A DNA stretch of 59,975 nt from Phoronis australis (GCA_002633005.1 NMRA01000025.1:469502-529476); one strand, 5' to 3'; counted from the stretch's first letter, positions 34,890 through 46,559 are shown. A program made the numbers and translations. Notes: generated from the sequence alone by a model not told the origin.

Positions 34890-36214
34890 AAAAAATAAAA
34901 AGCAGTGACCTACATCATTTTACAACTGGATGTTCCCGCTATGTCGCTGGCTACGATACGAAAATTAAATTGTGACAAAAACATTTCTTAGTGGTAACAC
35001 CACCAACAGGAACCTCAAATCTTGAGTGGCGATTCTGTTTCAGAGTGAATCCTAACATACCGAATTGGAAAATGTTTGAACGTTACTCAAACCTCAGTGA
35101 AATAGGAATACGAGGGATTAAACCAAACAATTTTGCATTCGTTTTTAGCCAGCTAAAGGAGTTATGCTGTTTAAAAATCTTCTCACTCACTGCCATCCTA
35201 TTATTAACTCTCGCTATTTTGATGATAACCCCTCCCAATTAGCAAAATCGAAAACTTTGTATGAAAAGTGCTATAAAGATAAGATAAACTTCATTATGCG
35301 CCTTTTAAAAGAATAAGTGCTCAGAAGGAATTTTACATACAGGTAGTTAGATGTCTATTCCTGCCGACGACCAGTAAACAACCGCTCAGTAAAGCTTAAT
35401 ATGAACTCTCTTTTTAAATTATTCTGCTCATAGAAACATATGGGCACATTTTTTGACAACTATGATACAATTTCTGGGACTGCATTAAGCACAGAGTCAA
35501 GATAGGTAGGTTTTTTTAATTTGACCATTTTGTTTTGATGTCTTAGTTACTTGCAAATCGTCATCAAAATGGTATGTGTTGTCAATAAAATCAGACAAAG
35601 ACGATTTTGGATGACCAATTAATAATTTATTAGTACAACCTAAGGTGTATCAAGAGACTGGCGCAACGAAATTAAAATGAGTTGTTTTCAATCTCAGTAT
35701 TTTCCGCTATGCGCTGGTCATAGATGTATATTGGGCTGCAAGGGATGATCAAGTTATTAGAAAGAGTTATTGGTCCAATACATTACGAAAAATGTTGGAA
35801 AGGATGTTGAGCGGAACCACGCAAAGAAAAATTGGAATTCAGTTGATATGAAAAGTAATGTTAAGTTATTTTACAGTGATACTTGCATTCTACAGATTTT
35901 ACCTGGCGCAATTATCGTACTTTCAATTTTGTCTTTCTCAAGATTCCGATGGCACTGTAAAGTACAAGCAATGCTGTGCAATATCTTACAATGGATGCCG
36001 GCTTTAGCGTTTTAGCACCCAAATTAAGCTGCGCCTCCAATTTCACACCCGATCTTATTTGCCACCTGGTATTGCTTTCCCTGTCTGTTTTGCGATTGGC
36101 TAATTGAAGTTAACTGAGTAGTCCAATTAAAAAGTCTGGTGACTGTCAGAGCATGTAATATTTGTATTTAAATTTACACTGTCTGGATAAGCCACATCAT
36201 GACTGACTATTAGA
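34890..36214. other. No gene seen
   Basis: AT-rich spacer with no conserved domain or splice-bounded exon. Open frames such as 35770-36015 look random. Confidence 0.4.
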
Positions 36215-36695
36215 GCATACACAATATCAAGAGCACAATCGTGAAATTTGGCACACAACATATTTATAGTGTCTAATGAAAATTTAGAAGACAACAACAA
36301 TTGTCTTTAAACTTGGCTGACTATGAGAGCCAAAAAGCTAGCATAACTTAGGCCACACATGAAATTCTCGTTCATTCTTATGCAAAGTCAAAGCAAAATA
36401 GCTTCCAAAATCTACAATATCAGGAGCACAATCATGAAATTTGGCACACAACATATTAATAGTGTCTAATGAAAATCTAGAAGACAACAACAATTGTCTT
36501 TAAACTTGGCTGACTATGAGAACCAAAAAGCTAGCATAACTCAGGCTAAACATGAAATTCTCGACCATTCTCAAAGCAAAATCGCTTCCAAAATCTACAA
36601 TAACAAGAGCACAATCGTGAAATTTGGCACACAACATATTCATAGTGTCTAATGAAAATCTAGAAGACAAAAACAATTGTCTTTTAAGTTGACTG
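36215..36695. repeat. Tandem repeat, ~183-193-bp unit, about 2.5 copies
   Basis: The words GAGCACAATCRTGAAATTTG and GTGTCTAATGAAAAT recur at intervals of 193 and 183 bases from 36231, 36424 and 36607. Units differ by small indels and about 5 to 10 percent of bases. It is a local satellite-like array without coding content. Confidence 0.9.
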
Positions 36696-37031
36696 ACGAT
36701 GCACATTGTTTTTGTTGTCGCTCACGAAGTCTGCAATTCAGCTTATTTTTCGGTGATGCCAGGACTGCAAGGAAAGACAACAAAACAGTATTAATCAATG
36801 TGTAAATTCATTAACATATACGACAAATGACGTTATTTTTTTACGTATTTACAGAAATTGTTTAAACTGAAGCTGAACTATAACTCTTAGATAAGTTTCA
36901 AGACCATTTCAGAAGAAATTTGTGCAATAATGGTACTGTCGTGGATGCATTATTGAGTTTGACAACATTGTTCGTAATTGTTCAATTAGATCCTAATCCA
37001 TGTTTGTCCATCTTGAATGACCTATGTTTAC

Positions 37032-37138
37032 CATGCACGTAGTTGTACACTTGGCATTTATCAACCCCGCCAGCACCACAGCACCCAATGTCTCCATCTA
37101 CGATGTCTTTTATGCATTGCACTTGAGGTCTCTGCCAT
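37032..37138 (-). CDS. Candidate cysteine-rich internal exon, unrecognised gene
   Basis: On the minus strand a good acceptor (TTTTATTTTCAG|ATGG) and donor (CATG|GTAAAC) enclose 107 bases reading WQRPQVQCIKDIVDGDIGCC and then GAGGVDKCQVYNYVH. Four cysteines in 35 residues suggest an extracellular fold. It enters in phase 2 and leaves in phase 1. Its opening RW and C-x-x-Y-x-Y ending resemble exon B of the minus-strand gene at 44.65 kb, so it may be a paralogous exon, but the match is weak. No neighbouring exons were found. Confidence 0.35.
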
Positions 37139-37437
37139 CTGAAAATAAAATGTTTAAATTGAAGTTGAACAACAGCTAGACATATCAACTCTCACCCCTT
37201 TTTTCAGATAAAAATTTGTTCACCCTGAACTTCAATATTACTATCAAAGTTAGAACTGAACTGTTGTGTTCATTACCTATTATCATTTATTATTAGTAGT
37301 AAACTAGGTGATTGGAGGCAAAAAACTATCAAGAAATAAAAACTGTGTTTGTTGGACGTTCAACATCATTGTACAAACAGATGAAGCCTGTGTCGTGTAA
37401 AATGAAAATCAATAATAATGGAAGAGTTTTGGGTAGG

Positions 37438-37742
37438 TGCATCCGTCCAATTCTATTGGACAGGTGTGTTATTGAACAATAGTGCATCCGTCCATCTGAA
37501 AAAGCAGTCAGAAGTGGCTGTGGATGCATTATTGGACAGAGGTGTCATTGCACAATATTGCATCCGTCCATCTGATAAAGCAGCCGGAAGTGGCTGTGGA
37601 TGCATTATTGGACAGAGGTGTTATTGCACAATAGTGCATCCGTCCATCTGAAAAAGCAGTCAGAAGTGGCTGTGGATGCATTATTGGACAGAGGTGTTAT
37701 TGCACAATAGTGCATCCGTCCATCTGATAAAGCAGCCGGAAG
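37438..37742. repeat. 76-bp tandem repeat (four units) with an internal hairpin, cut by an assembly N
   Basis: Units start at 37482, 37558, 37634 and 37710 with GTGCATCCGTCCATCTG, preceded by a partial, diverged unit. Within each unit GGATGCATTATTG and, further on, CAATAGTGCATCC can pair as an imperfect hairpin. Two sub-types alternate (CTGAAAAAGCAGTCAGAAG and CTGATAAAGCAGCCGGAAG), so the higher-order period may be 152 bp. The array ends at an N (37743), so its true length is unknown. Confidence 0.9.
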
Positions 37743-38107
37743 NTAATCGACGAAGCACAATGGTACAAAGCTTTCATAATTTTGGAATAGACAAGACAGA
37801 ATTGAGTATCTTTTACCAGAAAAACATCCAGATAGCATCAATACAATTAAATATGATAGGTCCTGATAAACGCACTCGGTATTCGAAGAAATGAAATCAG
37901 TGTCCGCTATTCGCGACTGGGCTTTGACAGTCCGGATAAAAACTTCGGTTTACAACTTAAGGTTCGAGACACAACACTAAAGTGGCTAGAAAATTAAATC
38001 GTGATTCAATAAAAGGCTTAAATTACCTCTCTGAAATCAGGACATCCCGCAGACTGAGTGGGCTCCAACTCGGCTTCACTCGCCGAAGACTCCGGTGCGG
38101 GGTGTGT

Positions 38108-38945
38108 ATAGCCTTAAAGGAGAATGCCACCCAAAAAACAACCTTTTTCGTATCAATTTAGATCGAGTAGTTCTACTCGATAACGGCACATTCTGTTGCG
38201 TTACCTGACACCTGACGGCAGACGGAGGTGTTGAAATTGTCCAATGACGTAATTGGTTTCACACGCAGTCTGTTCAGCAGTTCACAACACGGGTTAGTGG
38301 TGTCAGCTTATCGCTTGAATTCAACGTTTAACACCAATAAATTATCAAACTTCGATGTAAAACCCTTAGAAATAAACAGAGCTCTTATAAAAACGTATTA
38401 TTTTATTTCGCTGTTACGGATTTACTTGTATTTGGACATACCGTAGTCTACAAAGTTCGGCAGGCCAATTTACCAAGGTCCATAGTAGGAGTTTGGGGTC
38501 TATTCGGAGATAAATTCGAAGTATTCTTACGTGAAATACAGACAGGAGAATCTAGATCTGTTTTCTAAACATACAAAACGCTTGTTATCCCGGCCAGTGG
38601 TTCGGAACCTGACTACGTCCGGCGTCGCGGCCAGACAGACTCGTTATCCCGGCCAGTGGCTCGGAACCCGATCATGCCCGTCGCGGCCGCCGGGACTGGC
38701 ACGAACATAAACCAGCTTGAGTTATAAACTAAACCTCCAGTTACGAAAAGACTATAATAGTAAGCAATGTGACGTAATTATTTATGTGAATTCGCCACGA
38801 AACTGAAAATCTACTTACTTGTCGGGGACCAAGAAGTCTTGAGGTTCTCCTTCCACAGACCGTCAGGGCAAAGGTTGTACAGTAACAATGATTTGAATAA
38901 TGTATTTGTATTTCTAAATAACAGATTCCTCTAACATGTGACCAT
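38108..38945 (+). repeat. Long dispersed repeat, copy C
   Basis: It is collinear with copy B from 'ccttaaaggagaatgccacc' through 'gtcagggcaaaggttgtac' and 'acatgtgaccata'. The 'ccggccagtggYtcggaacc' block is doubled here. Identity with B is high in the first 400 bp. Confidence 0.75.
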
Positions 38946-39299
38946 AGCAATACCCCAACGTTTACAAAAATGTTCTGAAATTCCTTATTGTTTCTATATG
39001 GATGTCAAAAACTCAGCCCAAATGAAAATAAGGTTTTATTTGAAATACTATAAGAATTTCTTTATAACATTAAACCTCTTTGTCTGAGTGGATAGAATTG
39101 TATACGTGTATGAAAATGAATTATTTACATTCGTAATTATATCATTGTAGTCTTAACATCAGCTTTTTTATTTATGTATTCGTGTATTATAATTGTATAT
39201 AGACTTCTTTGTATTTTTCTAACCCAGATCTAATGCCTCTTGGCGCTTTCTGGGTTATGCATATGCATTGTATTCTGAAGATTTCGTAATAAACATTAA

Positions 39300-41010
39300 A
39301 AAATAACGGTTTTAAGACTTGACATGTTTCGGTGTCATTTATACAACACCGTCTTCAGAAGTGAGAATACAGTGGCCACCTAGCTAGGCCCAGCAATAAG
39401 TAATGAAGCACAGATACAGTCAGTTACAGGGAGTGACAATGAACTAGACGAAAAATGACAACCTGTGGTGTGTCAGTTGCCTATTGAGATTGGGCTTGCA
39501 CCAACTGATGTGTAAAGCCTCACGAATTTTAAGCTCCTTTGTTGTTACTGCCTGGTCTATTGCTGCAAAGTCATTGAAAGAGCACTGCTGATAACAACGA
39601 TTGGAGCTCTGTATCTGAATATTCACATGTGAATTCCTGTCAGAATTTAGATGTTCCTTGGTCCTGGTTTTCAAATGGCGAACAGTTTCGCCTATATAAC
39701 TGGAGCCACATCCAGCACAGATAAATTTGTATACCTTGGACCGTAGACCCGGCCATAGAAATTTTGTCCTTAGGGTTAAATAAATTCGACAGTTTTAGAG
39801 ACTTGAATGTTAATACAACTCTTAAGTTCACACAGTAATCATTCACCAATTTGTTGAGTTTTCGTTGAGCAATCTTGGCGTAAAGCCCAACATAGTACAT
39901 GTAGTTAGTTTTGTCTACAGGATGAACATCATCAGGGTACGTTGGAGTCTTGCTTTCAGTACCCTATTGAATAATTCTAGGGGATATTCATTCTTTTGCA
40001 AATTCGTTGTAAGTTCTTTAATATTAGAATCAAATCTAGCCCGAGTGTTGTTAATGCGATATACCCTGTCTGTTAGAGTTTTAATGAGACCTACTTTATA
40101 AACAAAGGATGCGAAGCTATGAAAACAAGTGTACAGTCCTGTGTAGGTCTTCTTATGAAATACTGATGTTATCACTGCTCAGGTACCCTCACGCTCCACT
40201 AACACGTCCAGAAATGGCAAAATGTTATCGACCTCTAACTCTACACTGAATTTCAAGTTAGGATGCGTCGAGTTTAAATACACCAAAAATTCCTGGGCTG
40301 ACTGCTGATTTTCAAATATACAAAACACATCATCTACATATCGTCGATAGAAATAGACGTGAGGACCAGTGTATGCCTCAATCCATGTTTTCTCATGGTG
40401 ACCTAAAAACATGCCAGCTAGTATGGGAGCCAAAGGTGAACCCATTGCTATACCATCAATTTGGTTTAAAACCTCCCCATTAAATACAAAATGGGTTTTG
40501 CTGGTAGCAAATTTGAATAGCTCCATGAGTTCAGCTCGAGTAATCTTTACACTGGGATTGTTTTTCATTATACAATCAGTAGCCAACGATATACATTCGT
40601 CCACAGGTAGCTTAGTAAACAAACTCGCAATATCAAAAAAGCCATGAAACGATTCCTGAGAATATGACCCCTAACCTCAGAAACAAAAGAGAATGTATCA
40701 CCTGTTGTGTAGTCCTCATTTACATGTGATTTGAGTAGCTTACATAGATACTTGGCAAGATTGTAATTGAAAGTATTCACAGATGACGCAACAGGTCTAA
40801 ATGGAGGGATGGAATCCATTGTCTGTTTGTGTATTTTAGGTAGACCATATAGTCTACCTGGCTGTGAACCTTGTGGATACAAATAGTTGTACGTTTCAGT
40901 ATCTATATAGGCGAACCGGTTCGCCATTTGAAAACCAGGCCCAAGGAACATCTAAATTGTGACAGAAATTCACATGTAAATATTCACCTACAGAGCTCCA
41001 GTCATTGTTA
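39300..41010 (-). mobile_element. Penelope-like element 2 with an inverted GIY-YIG end
   Basis: The minus strand encodes, in order, an RT and a GIY-YIG endonuclease, from about 40951 down to 39444. The 5' part of the RT is missing. At the break the sequence turns around: 40897-41010 on the + strand repeats the GIY-YIG segment of 39597-39715. The junction is the 16-bp palindrome GGCGAACCGGTTCGCC (about 40909-40924). This is the second Penelope-type element in the window with the same head-to-head arrangement, from a different lineage by sequence. Confidence 0.88.
39444..40951 (-). pseudogene. Penelope-like reverse transcriptase and GIY-YIG endonuclease
   Basis: The first frame (40951-40568) gives YGLPKIHKQ, the RT finger block, and RPVASSVNTFNYNLAKYL. 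The next (40622-40179) gives LFTKLPVDE, DGIAMGSPLAPILAGMFL and YRRYVDDVFCIF, which holds the catalytic Asp pair, then LPFLDVLVER. A third frame (40175-39915) reads TSVFHKKTYTGLYT, the thumb. After several stops the C-terminus (39740-39444) reads YIGETVRHLKTRTKEHL, the GIY-YIG core, then SNRCYQQCSFNDFAAID. Motif order is complete from finger to endonuclease, but at least three frame breaks and many stops between 39900 and 39650 make it inactive. Confidence 0.88.
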
Positions 41011-41020
41011 TCACAAAACA
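40871..41020 (+). pseudogene. Inverted GIY-YIG fragment of Penelope-like element 2
   Basis: The + strand frame reads IGEPVRHLKTRPKEHLNCDR and NSHVNIHLQSSSHCY, the same segment as the C-terminus of the minus-strand copy with a few changes. It is cut off by the foldback at 41011. Confidence 0.82.
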
Positions 41021-41236
41021 CGATCCATTCACCCAAATCCACGGGACACGGACTCACATTCACGAAGAAACGCGGTTAACGGACCGCCAAACACGGATTA
41101 CGGACGAAATGTAGATGTCATCTGACCCAGGAAGCCGTTGAGTCCGTGACCCGTGTTTGGCGGTCAGTTAACCGTGTTTCCTCGTGAATATGAGTCCGTT
41201 TCCCGTGTATTTGGGTGAATGGATCGTGTTTTGTGA
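41011..41236. repeat. Large foldback: 95-bp inverted arms, 36-bp loop
   Basis: The arm 41011-41105 (TCACAAAACACGATCCATTC ...) is about 85 to 90 percent complementary, in reverse, to 41142-41236. Both arms are built of short related words around ACACGG and GTCCGT. Similar words (GTGTTTGTGAGTC, GTGAGTCGTGTTC) continue to about 41335. Confidence 0.85.
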
Positions 41237-41339
41237 GTCCGTTCCCGTGTTTGTGAGTCAGTGGACGGTGTTTGAAGGTCCGTGAGTCGTGTTCATGCGT
41301 CGTGACCGTGTTTATGAGTCCGTTAACCGACGGTGTATT

Positions 41340-43885
41340 ATAGGTACCTTGATATAAATCTAATAAGTTTTGACTGGTTTCAGAAACTGTATATTTTAAT
41401 CTGTGTTTTAAAACTTGGGTGGTCTTCTTCCGGCTTTGGAATCGTTGTCACTTTGAAAAGCACTTAATGGGGCTATTCGGAAAATCTACAATAACTAGAG
41501 GGCGTGCGTGTACTAGTGGTGATAGATTAACAGCCTCGATTTCGCGAACCCTTTAAATACATGGTGAAATGGCTTGCAGCCGTGCCAACTGAATCTGAGA
41601 TTGCGTAAAAAGTGTGCTTCTATGAGACGAAATAAGCACGACCTCATACAAAGGTAAGGTTTGTGATTATTTTAACGATTATTCCATGATTATTCTACCG
41701 ATGCCTGTTAACTGAGGCACTCGCCGATGTCGACTTCGCGGCAGTCAGTCGCCAGCCAGAGTCTGGTTAATCTTTGTATGTTGTGATATGTGATACGATA
41801 CTTGACGTAGCAATCGGGATCTTTTCGTACATCAAAGCATTATTATTGTTTGGAATGATTTCTAAAAGTTTATCAGTGACAGTTACATCAATCAATGCTG
41901 AATGTTTATGCTGTCAACTCGATACAGGTTAATGAGTTAAGATTACAATCCAATCCCAATGGCAAAGGGTACGTGAGTGATAAATATCCATTGCATTAGA
42001 CTATTTGTTTACTCCCTATCATATGTCTTCTGGAAATCTATTACACGTTGAAATGGAAATCTATCACGTCAGTTTTCACGTAACCTTTGGTTTTTAGGTT
42101 TGAAGGCTTGTACCGTGCAGAGGAGATATGCATCGCTTCTGCACCGTCCCTGAATGGACAAAAATTGGTTTTTAGCATTTGACTGCAGCTAACCAACAAG
42201 ATCTTCCCATCCAGTGCAGATCTGTTGTCAAAGCCTACTTTCAATATTGGAGACAACGAACAAAGCCTTTGAAAAGGAACAGCTATTTTTAAAGTCATTT
42301 TGTTAAATTACTTATTCAGGTCCCGAGGGGGGATTGGCATGGGGGGTTGTAATATTTGGTACAACTGAATGTGTGGAAATAACAGGTAATACATGTTTGG
42401 GGAAAAGAGCATGGTGAGGTAATTCTTAACCTTCACGAAGTCCCTTCAAGTTGATTTCATGAAACTGTTTTGCTACTTGTATCAATTGTAAAACCACGAA
42501 AATATATTACATTTTCCGAATTCACAGTGACTGAATAGTCTTAACTCATGCCTTGAAATGTTGCAAGTCGTTATAAATTCAAATGACTGCCATTTTTGTG
42601 AAAATTGCATTTTTGATGGTGCCTTACGATTTGTAATTACTCTTAAACAACAGAAAGATTATCCATCATTTTTAAATGACCCAAGTCTTCATATCTTCTA
42701 TTAGAAGAAAAACGGTTCCCTCAACCTTAGGCTAGAAGTATGCTTGACAGACCCATGAACCTGTAATCTGAGTTTAAAATTGCTGAAAGTATCAAAATTA
42801 AAAAGGCTTGAAAATGGGTAACAAAGGTTTGAAGTTGTCTCAAAAAACTTGTATATTTTACAGACAAGTGATGCGTTTAAAGAATTGTTATGGCTAGGGA
42901 TAAAAAATAAAGACACAGTTTTATGCAATACTCATTATATACACCCTTGGTTTCTGAAAATAGTAATTATTTACTTTTATGTGAAACTGTAGACCAATCA
43001 CCATATATTTTTGAAAAACAGGGATAACATTTTTGATCCAATCTGGAGTACTTAATTATTCATATTTCAATATTTGTTCCAGGTTCAGTGACATTTTAAG
43101 GCCACTTCAAGCTGTATCATAGACAAGCTTTGTTACTCCGTTCTCTTCCCACAGCACTTCCACACACCAGCAGTGCTGCTTGGCACAATGTGCAAGTCAG
43201 TGGCCCTGGAGAAATGTGAATCGCAGTACTAAGTTACCATAAGACAATGTGCCAGTGGAGTGTCTGTGTATCCAGACGAACTATATCTGACTGCTACACA
43301 AATAAGCCTTGTTGGTGAGGATGCCCTTTCATAGGCAATGAGTCATGTGTGGACAATAGCTTATTTCCTTTCCTGGAAGAAACATGAGGGACTGAAGCTA
43401 AAGAAGACCTAGTCACACTCTGGTCTAGTTCAGAGTCTGATTTTGGGCTCAAAACGATTCAAGTGATATGCTGCTGTGTTTACCTTCAAGGGTCTAATTG
43501 TGGATGTTATTGAGGCTGAATGAGGTTACATGAAAGAAAGCCACGTGTTGAAACTGGACCTTTTTTACAAGCGCTTCTATAGGCCATTGAAACTAGAACC
43601 CAGTGAAATGAAAGCCAAAAGCTGAGTGACATTAAATTTTCCTTTCAGAAGAAAGGCTTTATACTATTGGTAAAAACTTTTCAATTTGGTACAGATTATG
43701 GGGAAATGACATTCAGTGACTGCATCGATTGTCTTATTGTATGTTTTCAATTGTAGCTAGCTGGATAAGAATCTGCTATGCACAAGATTCGAGAATAAAC
43801 AATTATCAGTGTATTTAAAAACAAATGGCAAACTGAAAAAGCACAGAAAGAAACAACATTGCGAGGGAGTCCATAATCAGGCATA
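41340..43885. other. Intergenic block, no supported gene
   Basis: No domain was recognised. A good acceptor (CTTCCCACAG, 43150-43155) opens two overlapping frames of about 25 codons, but the choice of frame is not decidable, so no exon is called. Confidence 0.4.
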
Positions 43886-44001
43886 TCAGGTGCTGAATTT
43901 CTGAATTACGTTCAATTCTCTCAGGTTATTGCTGAAGGATTGCTTTTCACTTTGTCCAACGGTGAAATAGATGGTCAGGCGGTTGGTTTCAGTTGTTTTT
44001 T
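43886..44001 (-). CDS. Minus-strand gene M, candidate terminal exon C
   Basis: With the acceptor GGCAAG|AAAAAAC, exon C continues in phase from exon B as KTTETNRLTIYFTVGQSEKQ, then SFSNNLRELNVIQKFST and stop TGA 43886-43888. A more canonical acceptor five bases upstream (TTACAG|GCAAG) would break the frame joined to exon B, so an intervening exon is the alternative. No polyadenylation signal was identified nearby. The product is not recognised. Confidence 0.35.
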
Positions 44002-44651
44002 CTTGCCTGTAACAGAATAGAAATATTAGCAAATTGTAAAAGAAAAGACAAGACAAAACTACTTTTGTAAGGCAGAACATACTTGACATTTCATCTTCAT
44101 GTTTATGTGTAGAAACTAATAACCTTTGTACCCAAGTCTTATTTAATATCTGAATTAAAATATGTGAAACAGGCTAAAAGTGATTTAACAATGTGTATTT
44201 TTCATGACACTTAAAATGTGCTTCTGATCTCAACAAGTAAAATTCATTCTAGGTGTCAATTTTTTTCCAATGCAATGTTACGACATTTACTGAATTAAGG
44301 CTTATTCATGTTAATTCGATAACTGAGCTGGTGGTCCTGGGGGTGGGGTCCACGATAAAATAAGGAAACTCACTCATCTAGAGAATTTTATTGGAAACAG
44401 CATAGTTTTGAAGAGAAACTGCTGTGAAAAAGTCACTCTTGACTTCTGTGCATCACGTATCATACACCTCTTATTTTGGGAGCACTCCCACCCAGGACAA
44501 TATGAATATGTGCTGCTAGCCTACCCGGCATCGGGTGAGTTTCCAAAAAGAAACACTTAGTTCCACTCAATAAAACTGTTATTCAGTGGGGTAACTGGTG
44601 GGGATAACATCACCGAACGATGTTGATAGAAACTGATTGCTAAAAACTTAC

Positions 44652-44816
44652 CAAGTAATGTTGTGTAGTCTCCGAATGGAACTGCATAGTCATAGAGCAC
44701 ACACGGGGCTTCAGCATCCACACACTTTTTGTCAGTTAGTTGACCCTGTTGACCGCAATTGTCCACGAATATAGTAACCTTAGGTTTTTTGGGAATTTGT
44801 GGCCACCTGTCGAAGA
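44652..44816 (-). CDS. Minus-strand gene M, exon B (cysteine-containing)
   Basis: A 165-base exon reads FDRWPQIPKKPKVTIFVDNC, GQQGQLTDKKCVDAEAPCVL and YDYAVPFGDYTTLL. It enters in phase 1 from exon A (G|TC gives V) and leaves in phase 1 at CTTG|GTAAGT. Three cysteines and beta-rich composition suggest an extracellular domain. The acceptor (TGGTGCAAG) is preceded by a TGCTAAT branch-point-like word. No family is recognised. An in-frame upstream alternative (LLLLISLV) looks like a leader but needs a frameshift to reach an ATG. Confidence 0.45.
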
Positions 44817-45869
44817 CTTGCACCAGGGAAATTAGCAGTAATAAGGCTTAGCGCGACGACGTATTTTGATAAAAATTCCATCTTTTACCAGTTGTTTACA
44901 TGCAGACAGCCACGCATGCGCAATTCAATCACTACTAGTACAGCAGCGACACCGCGAGGAGAAATTCTCCGAATAGCCCCATTGTCGTTGTCGGCTGTGC
45001 CTGTGCATGGTGTGTACTGCTGAAAAGTGAGGTGTGCTGCTAGAGGTTGAGTCTAAATGGAACTTTTGTAAGGGAACATTAACATGCAGTTTTACATCAT
45101 TACTCGAGAGGTAGGAGGAGTTGGGAAAGATGGCAGTTTATAACTGAGGAGAGGGGATATACTCATGGTGACGTCATCGCGTGGTTTACGACATCACAGT
45201 ACATATCGTTGCGAAACTGATTCACCTTCTGAGGAATTCGACCAATTCAAAAACCGGGACCTGCCGTCTCACGCTTCCAAGATTTTTTCATATTTCCCAC
45301 TTATCTTATGTACATGTACACGGACAAACGACAGACCCACTCCATCATTGCCCAGTAAACTGTAGGGTTGGTTTTGATGACGTAATTAGAGGCTGTACCG
45401 TGAGAGGGGTTCATGCAGGTGGTGACAAAGGCGGGCCGAGGGGGTAAAAATTGCCACAATTTGGATGATGTAAGGTAGGCATGCAGAAGTTATTCTGAAT
45501 ATCATTTTGTCATCAAGTGCAGTTGCTACGACTGTCATACATCGGAAAAGATGCACCTTTTCGATTCACCATTAAAAGAAAATGTTAACGTCATTTAGCA
45601 TTAAAACTGGATTTCGCGACAGGCTGACGAATGAAACGGCACCAAGTACAAATTTCCTCTAAAGGAATGTGTGTGTAAAAGCAATTTAGTTAACACGTAA
45701 TATCACGCTGTGTTTTTTTTTTACCATATGCATGATTCGTCATCCTATACCATTTGACTGTTATATTCTTGCTTAACTGGTATTTTGACTGCATTCAACC
45801 TTGTTCATTCATTATTGAAGTGCACTGTAGCTGACGTTTCGCTAATGTTGTCGATAAATGCACAATTAC

Positions 45870-45987
45870 CTGTTGGTACATATTTAATGTTGATTGTTGT
45901 GAACATAAGTTTGGCCCCAGTGAACTGCTGTGCCCGGGGGCCCATGATATTGATAAGACCACCCTCTGGTGTCGGATACATGTAGTT
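45870..45987 (-). CDS. Minus-strand gene M, exon A
   Basis: After a pyrimidine-rich acceptor (TTCTTTCTTGTCGTGTTATCCGAG) the frame reads NYMYPTPEGGLINIMGPRAQ and QFTGAKLMFTTINIKYVPT. It ends at CAACAG|GTAATT in phase 1, matching exon B. The three exons A, B and C keep one open frame of about 130 codons across two introns, which is the main evidence for a gene. The first exon, with the start codon, lies upstream and was not found securely. A candidate is the short frame at 46423-46483. Confidence 0.42.
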
Positions 45988-46422
45988 CTCGGATAACACG
46001 ACAAGAAAGAATTGAACAAGTTTTGAATAAAATTCGCGGACTTCCAAGTGGTGAAAGTAGGCTAGACAGTGAAAATAATTGAAGCGATGCGTAAACCAGG
46101 AACGAATTGACGCTGTTTGTAACCTTAACACTGATTGGTTCAGAACATTGGCACGTGTTCGACAACTTGCTGACCGCGTCATTGACTAGTCAGCGTGTCA
46201 AAAATGACTCGTGGTGTGTCAGAAATGACTCGTCACAAGATGACGCCAGGCGCGTTCCACCGAGCAGTGCCAAGAACGACACTCGATGTTAACGAAAGTT
46301 CACCTCTCTAATCCTGAACACTTCGTCAAGTCTAAATTACAATGCACAGCTGGCATCTCTTTTCATTGCACAAAAACTGTTTAAATTGTGACATGCAATT
46401 TACTAAGCAGTCACTCACTTTC

Positions 46423-46483
46423 CGCGGCCGTAGTGGGATGTTTGCCCAGGCCTCGAAACTTCATCCAACCGTGCTTCATTTTA
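46423..46483 (-). other. Candidate short first exon
   Basis: The minus-strand text MKHGWMKFRGLGKHPTTAAE runs into GTGAGTGA, a possible donor in phase 1. It is not linked in phase to exon A (which starts in phase 0) and may belong to another transcript or be chance. Confidence 0.18.
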
Positions 46484-46559
46484 CCTTTAAAGTTCCAGAT
46501 ATTCAGCAATTATGAAATGAAACAACTCAATTAGTTCGAAAATCGAATGTATCCATAAA

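Noticed and set aside
43150-43235. Exon after the CTTCCCACAG acceptor
   Set aside because: Two frames of similar length are open, neither recognisable, and no partner exon was found.
45785-45985. + strand frame opposite exon A
   Set aside because: It is the shadow of the minus-strand exon that has splice signals and phase agreement.
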